DNA of 64,000 nt from Atherix ibis (lineage: Eukaryota > Arthropoda > Insecta > Diptera > Athericidae): positions 39,596,811 through 39,660,810 of the forward strand of contig OY282605.1 in assembly GCA_958298945.1 (NCBI GenBank). The letters are read 5' to 3'. Position numbers and translations under genes: made by a program. Shown here in pieces: positions 59,241-64,000 of the stretch. How positions within the stretch are numbered: position 1 is the first letter of the stretch; the number at the start of each line of letters is the position of its first letter. Under the pieces are notes generated by a model that saw nothing but the letters and a program-made list of their open reading frames with translations, did no database searches and was not told where the DNA came from.

Positions 59241-61245
59241 AAAATATCAAGAAAAGAATAAATTGAGTATAAAATTGTTTAGTAAAATTTTGAATTTTAT
59301 AATTTTCTTCATTTTTCTAATAGGATCTTTTTTTTTTAGAAATTAAATAAATAGAATAATTACATTATTGGTTAATGCTTATTATAATTTTTTTTTATTA
59401 TTATTTCCTTCAAGTAAATACTAATTTTATTTCCAACTAAATAAGTTTTTATAATCAATTTACTATAATATACCAAAAAAAAAAAATATTATAAAATTAT
59501 TATTTTGCTTGATTTCTTTTTTTAAATTGTATGAAATTAGAAAAGAAAAAACGGCACAGAAAATATCTTGAATTGTCAATTCTTCAATTCTCGTTTTATA
59601 AAAATCATATTACAAATACGATTTTCAACATCATCCCTTAATGTGATATTTGAATTTTGTATTTCTAGTATACTACCATCGTTATTATATTCAGTTGTCG
59701 TTTCTATTTCGATATTAAAAGGTTGTAGTATTATTGAATGTTTAAGTAACTGAAGGCACAATCAAAACAGAAGTAGAAACGGAAGGAAAATCTCATTTAA
59801 TTTTAATAGGACAGAATTACGTTCATGAAAATGAAATTACTTTTGAAGGATTTAGTATACTCGTATACTTGGTTTTTTTTTAATAATACGAAGAGTACCA
59901 GGTGAGACTGGCACACCAGAATTTGATAAGTTTTCCTCTAGGCAAATTGTGGACATTTTTTTGTTAAATTTCCATTTTGTAAAGAGAGTATTTTATATCG
60001 TACTTGTTATTAGTTGAATTTATATACGTGTATGTATATATTATTACTATGGGGATGTTGTCACAAAATGAATAGATTTTATTCTAATTAAATGATCGTA
60101 TTCATTTTAATTTTTCTCTAATAGCTTTTCTTTTGAATTTAATAGATTATATTCTAGAAGATTTCATTCAAATTATATTTAATAAGAAAATATTTTAGTT
60201 AGAAAACACTTAAAAAAATACCCAGTAAAAATTATGATTTAGGAATATTAAAAGAAAATATCAATTGAATATTTTAATTTATTTTAGTTAAATGGAAATT
60301 GTAGAATTAATTTTTTTCTTGAATGTTTTGAAAAAAATATCTGCTCAAATTCGAATTAATTATTAAAAAAGTGAATTTGTTAACTAATACTTTGGATTAT
60401 TAATTTTACTGTATAATTACTAAATTAATAAAGAAATATCATCCAAAATTTGAGGCCATCGATTATTTTTCAAGTCAAAAATATTTATCAAAATATTATT
60501 TTACGTCCTAATAAATTAAGTTTTTATAGTATAATCATCAAAAAAGACCACCGCAAAATATTTCATCATCAACCCTGAAAATATTCACATAAGAAGAAAA
60601 ATCGACTTTCAACAGTAGAAAGGTACCAATTATAGTCTTAAAGAACACCAAAGGGCGGTTCATTCTAAATTGGAATTAAGTGTTGACTGTTAAATTTTAG
60701 CCAAAAATTGTATACTATAAAACCTAAGCTATATTTTGTTGATTAATTTTAAGTGTTTTGCATTTGAATAATTATTAGTCTGGCATTGAATAAAATTTGA
60801 GGAATTTAGTTTAAAAATTTTTTTAATTTATCTTAAAATTGGTTGATATTTTCTGTAAAAAAAAATTTATATTATATATTATTTGTTCTGCTCTCTTAGT
60901 TAATGAGGATTTTTTTCTATTTCACTATTTATTAAACTAACTAATCATTAGTTTATGTATAAATAATTTGAAGGATATTAGGAAAAATGGGACTGCACTT
61001 AAACTTGTTATTAGTTTTTGAGTTTTTGGATTTTCTTCTTTAATAATACAATATAACTTTCGGGAAATAGATCCCAATTTTTTTTTACCAATCTCATTTT
61101 AAATATTTTTTTTATTTTAATAAGAAATTATCCTAATCATCCTTCGTTTTTTTATTATTATCCTTTTTATAAAACGAAGGGGGCGAAACTTGCTATTGGC
61201 AATCCTCTTTGTATATCCGGTCAGTTTGAGTTCTCTGTCAACATT
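59241..61245. other. A+T-rich spacer with one coding-like patch
   Basis: At 59576-59761 a minus-strand frame reads EIETTTEYNNDGSILEIQNS and continues with a composition less Phe/Asn-biased than chance frames here. The next segment, on the plus strand (59775-59880), has GKSHLILIGQNYVHENEITF. Neither matches a family with confidence. The rest is A+T-rich. Confidence 0.35.
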
Positions 61246-61246
61246 A

Positions 61247-62459
61247 CAAGGTGTATAAGCTTAAATCTGCTGTTTTTTAGTCAAAAAAACATATTTTTTT
61301 TTTTATAGAAAGTAAAAAAAAAATTTATTTAAAGTACTTGTCCTCGCTAGCTACACATTTTTCGCCATCTCTCGGGCAATTTGTGGATACCACGCATCAA
61401 GTACTTTTCGGACGTCTTCGTAAGAATCGAAGTGCTGCTCAGCGAGCGTTTGGCCCATCGACGAAAACAGGTGGTAGTCGGAAAGGGCCAGGTCTGATGA
61501 ATAAGCGGGGTGGGGTAGTACCTCCCAGTTGAGTGTCTCCAAGTAGTTTTTGATAAGTGCGATTGTGCGTTGTCGTGGAGAAAAATCAGCTTATCATGTC
61601 TTTGTTGATAATCGGTCCTTTTTACACGCTGAGCACGTTGCAATTTGATCAGTTGTTGGTGGTAGCGGTTGGCATTGACAGTTTCACCAGTTTTCAACAT
61701 CTCATAGTAGACGATACCATGCTGATCCCACCAAACGCACAGCATCGTCTTCCGTCCGAAGCGATTTAATCTTGGGGAAGATGTTGATGGTTGGCCGGGA
61801 TCAACCGCGATTTCTTGCGTTTAGGATTCTCAAAATATATCCACTTTTCATTGCCTGTCACATTCCAATACAGGAACGACTTTATTTTTTGTCTGGCGAG
61901 CAAGATTCGCATGTGTTTTGGCGTCGCCCCATCTGCCATCGTTCAATTCATGCGGCACCCATTTTCCGATCTTTCAATATCCCCTATGGCACGCAGACGC
62001 ATGGAAATGGCTCGTTGAGTAATACCCAATTGCTCTGAAAGCATTTTTTTGCATTTGGGTATCGTCTTCGTCCAAAAGAGCGTACAATTGATGGTCCTCA
62101 ACCTTCCTAGGCCGATTTTCACGCTTCTTGTCCGACAAGTCAAAATTGCCGTCTTTGAACCGATGAAACCAATATCGGCACATTGTTTCCGATAAAGCGC
62201 TATCACCATAGGCCTCCATAAGCATTCGATGCGATTTGGCAGCCGATTTCTTCAAATTGAAGCAGAAAAACCGAGCTTCCAGCTCAGGCACAAAACCTAA
62301 GGAAAAATGTATGTTGTTGTACAGAATTGCTGACAATGTGCACTAATCAATGTTAACAGATATCAAACTCCTAAAAAAAAGTATGGCGTCCCCATGGTAG
62401 CTTAATACCCTCACTCACGCCATCTATGACTAAACAGCGGATTTAAGCTTATACCCCTG
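61247..62459 (-). mobile_element. Mariner element, mauritiana-like, second copy
   Basis: The left inverted repeat CAAGGTGTATAAGCTTAAAT starts at 61247 after a TA at 61245-61246. The right end reads AAACAGCGGATTTAAGCTTATACCCCTG, ending near 62459 with the TA duplication no longer clear. It is about 1.21 kb and the same family and orientation as 13955-15122, but with different deletions. It is more complete at the C-terminal region (LAEQHFDSYEDVRK). Confidence 0.9.
61347..62336 (-). pseudogene. Mariner transposase, frameshifted, first catalytic Asp changed
   Basis: The N-terminal region (62336-61974) reads FFCFNLKKSAAKSHRMLMEA, CRYWFHRFKDGNFDLSDKKR and ALLDEDDTQMQK, then a frameshift leads to SEQLGITQRAISMRLRAIGD. 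The first catalytic site reads VTGNEKWIYFEN: GAT has become AAT, so Asp is Asn (the other copy has GDEKW). The C-terminal frames hold MLCVWWDQHGIVYYEMLKTG, the second Asp in FLHDNAQS, and the third in LALSDYHLF after another slip. The end is RGIHKLPERWRKMCS. It is dead by frameshift and by the catalytic change. Confidence 0.9.
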
Positions 62460-62640
62460 AAATGCTACATGATAAGAACTATGTCATCAACGAAGAGTGA
62501 TATCATGTTAGAACAGGGTACCGTAGTAGAGTGAATAATTTTTTTTTGTATAGTAAAGTGGAAATTATTAAAAAAATAAATGCGGGACTTTAACTCACTA
62601 AAACCACTTTACTTGATCACATCTTCATGAAGCCGTCGTT
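62460..62640 (-). pseudogene. Possible RT catalytic-box fragment flanking the mariner
   Basis: On the minus strand immediately beside the mariner's right end the frame reads MISLFVDDIVLIM and then a stop, resembling an RT (F/Y)-x-DD box. No other RT motif could be read in the surrounding 180 bp, so this may be chance. Confidence 0.3.
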
Positions 62641-62649
62641 AGGTATCGA

Positions 62650-64000
62650 TGGAAATCTCTACTCTGGTGGATAACCACTATTGTCTTTTTTATCGCTTAT
62701 CCAAACGATTTCTTTTTGGTACTATTTTCGCGAAGATAACGACATCCTCCCAAGCCGACCTCGAGACTACACGCGGAATCGGCTGCTGTTACAGAACACG
62801 TGCTCCGCGCTTACACCGTCACAAGAAGGACACCGTATAGTTTAATTTTAAGCAGTATTGAAAAGCCCGAAAATATCCGGGTTGGCACATCAGTATATTG
62901 TCGATCTATGCGTGAATCTATCAAGATCAATATCGCAATGATTTTGCCGCTGCCACCTGGATTCCTTCCATTACTCTGTATAAGCTACGCATCGCGTCAC
63001 CGGGTTACTCTGACTTCTCCAACGCTACAGCCTCTACCGCTCCTCTGCCAGAATTTCAAGCTGTATCATTCCGCCCCAAAATAAAATGGCCTCGTATGAC
63101 ACTGTTAATAATGCACAGGCTACCCTCAATGCATTCCTATGACAGACTGAGGTAATTACACGTATATAGGTTGCTCTAATCAGCTCATCCATCCAAGTTG
63201 ATACATATTCTATGAATGCTCTGCTTACATTTTCTGCTAAGAGCTGCCTAAGCCTATTGGCCATACCCTCCACTCGACAGAGTCGAAATACTTTTGCTCC
63301 TTGTTAGTCAATGGCTATCATTGGGATGATAGGCTAGACTATACATTACAAGCCTTCACTGAGGCGAACCAGCATTCGTTTAGCATAGAGCAGGATCGAC
63401 TCAACTGTGGACGTCATTAGGGTCTTACTCTGCCTGGATCCCCCGAATTTCGGCATAAGGTGCAAGAGTGCCAGCACCATTCCCACTGACATCTCACCAA
63501 GATATACGTGTAATCAGTATTTTTCAAACTGTGGGCTCACGTCAATTATCACCCTCAGATACTTTAGTGATGGTCTCGAGGTCACCTAATGTTCGCCAAT
63601 CATTAATGGTAATATTATGTGTATGTCTACACCTCCTACTCGTGATGAGCGCTGCCTCCGTTTTATGGTCTGCAAGGCAAAGATCAACTGCCAGAGTCGT
63701 ACCAAAACAACAGTCTTGTTACAGATCTGTTCTACCTCTTCTATACATTTTCCTACTCCGATCATAGCAACATCATCACCAAATACTGTGCGACCCCTCT
63801 CTAAACCCCCCCCCCCCTACCCAAATCCTATATGACAAGACCGTACTGGTGATCCTGTACAGAAGAATTCTACTAATCAGGCAGTCTGATCCCGAACACT
63901 CATTAAGCCCGGAGCGTCTTGTGACTGTGACTGCACAGTACTTTCTACAGCTTCTACTCTACCTCTTACCAACGATGGCTGTACTTACAGCGCTAACGCC
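62650..64000 (-). pseudogene. R1-like LINE: RT catalytic region to C-terminal knuckle, cut by window edge
   Basis: Reading the minus strand from 64000: FGDDVAMIGVGKCIEEVEQI (catalytic box with Ala to Gly, near 63760-63790), then TIKRRQRSSR in a slipped frame, and LKYLRVIIDVSPQFEKY (the KYLGV-ID block). LALLHLMPKFGGSRQSKTLM and VESILLYAKRMLVRL follow near 63370-63480. Next come MEGMANRLRQLLAENVSRAF, RNALRVACALLTVSYEAILF and GGMIQLEILAEER (63034-63273). Finally the Cys/His knuckle CPSCDGVSAEHVFCNS lies near 62785-62835. Stops and frame slips occur throughout. It is a different R1-like lineage from the copy at 20.7-22.1 kb. The 5' part lies beyond the window. Confidence 0.82.

Noticed and set aside
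59775..59880. FLYWCH-type zinc finger suggestion from GKSHLILIGQNYVHENEITF
   Set aside because: The Cys/His ligands that define the finger are not present, so the resemblance is too weak.
1..64000. Search for tRNA, rRNA and intact host genes
   Set aside because: No complete tRNA A/B-box pair, no rRNA segment and no multi-exon host protein could be supported from reading the sequence; subtle exons could still be missed.

Overview
The window looks like an A+T-rich (about 70% by eye) nuclear segment of an insect or other arthropod. I could not confirm any intact host gene, tRNA, rRNA or CRISPR array. Every recognisable protein signal belongs to a transposable element: non-LTR retrotransposons (Jockey-like, R1-like, an I/LOA-like type with RNase H, and a type with an SFADDSS-like catalytic box) and Tc1/mariner transposons (mauritiana-like, a family with TIR starting CGAGGTYTG, a DD41D/rosa-like copy, and one other mariner). 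Every copy is broken by stops, frameshifts, deletions or nested insertions. All translations and family calls were made by eye. The order of insect is not resolved.

Layout. 0-5.9 kb: unassigned sequence with short hairpins, then a Jockey-like RT pseudogene that runs into a 394-bp higher-order satellite (2.59-3.46 kb). 6.0-7.5 kb: a degenerate GCTGAC-type short tandem array and a perfect hairpin. 7.7-12.5 kb: A+T-rich DNA and a G+C-richer orphan block. 12.5-15.3 kb: LINE fragments and a mariner nested in a Jockey-like LINE. 17.5-18.3 kb: a 24-bp minisatellite built from the LINE codons PIWTYGLE, then a folded-back mariner piece. 20.7-22.4 kb: an R1-like element whose 5' part is inverted relative to its 3' part. 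22.4-23.6 kb: a two-copy tandem Jockey-like fragment. 25.2-27.1 kb: a DD41D transposon beside another Jockey-like RT. 30.3-32.8 kb: an RNase-H LINE with its RNase H region repeated in tandem. 35.3-37.9 kb: a degenerate array and a mariner. 40.0-45.0 kb: a mariner and two LINE 3' ends lying tail-to-tail. 48.2-48.9 kb: a CpG-rich stretch with consensus 5' splice sites facing outward on both strands, the best candidate for a host promoter. 49.1-51.1 kb and 53.8-55.5 kb: tandem arrays of about 0.5-0.73 kb and about 205 bp. 57.3-59.2 kb: a Jockey-like LINE split by a mariner inside its catalytic YADD box, with part of its RT repeated four times. 61.2-64 kb: a mauritiana-like mariner and an R1-like LINE cut by the window edge.

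The unifying theme is that dead LINEs seed tandem repeats. The codons for the Jockey-like C-terminal motif PIWTYGIEL occur as single copies at about 22.77 and 57.35 kb, but have become a 133/128-bp satellite at 2.6 kb and a 24-bp minisatellite at 17.5 kb. The RT GVPQGS segment (58.5-59.2 kb) and an RNase H segment (30.5-32.2 kb) have also been amplified. Mariners have repeatedly landed in or beside LINE RT cores.
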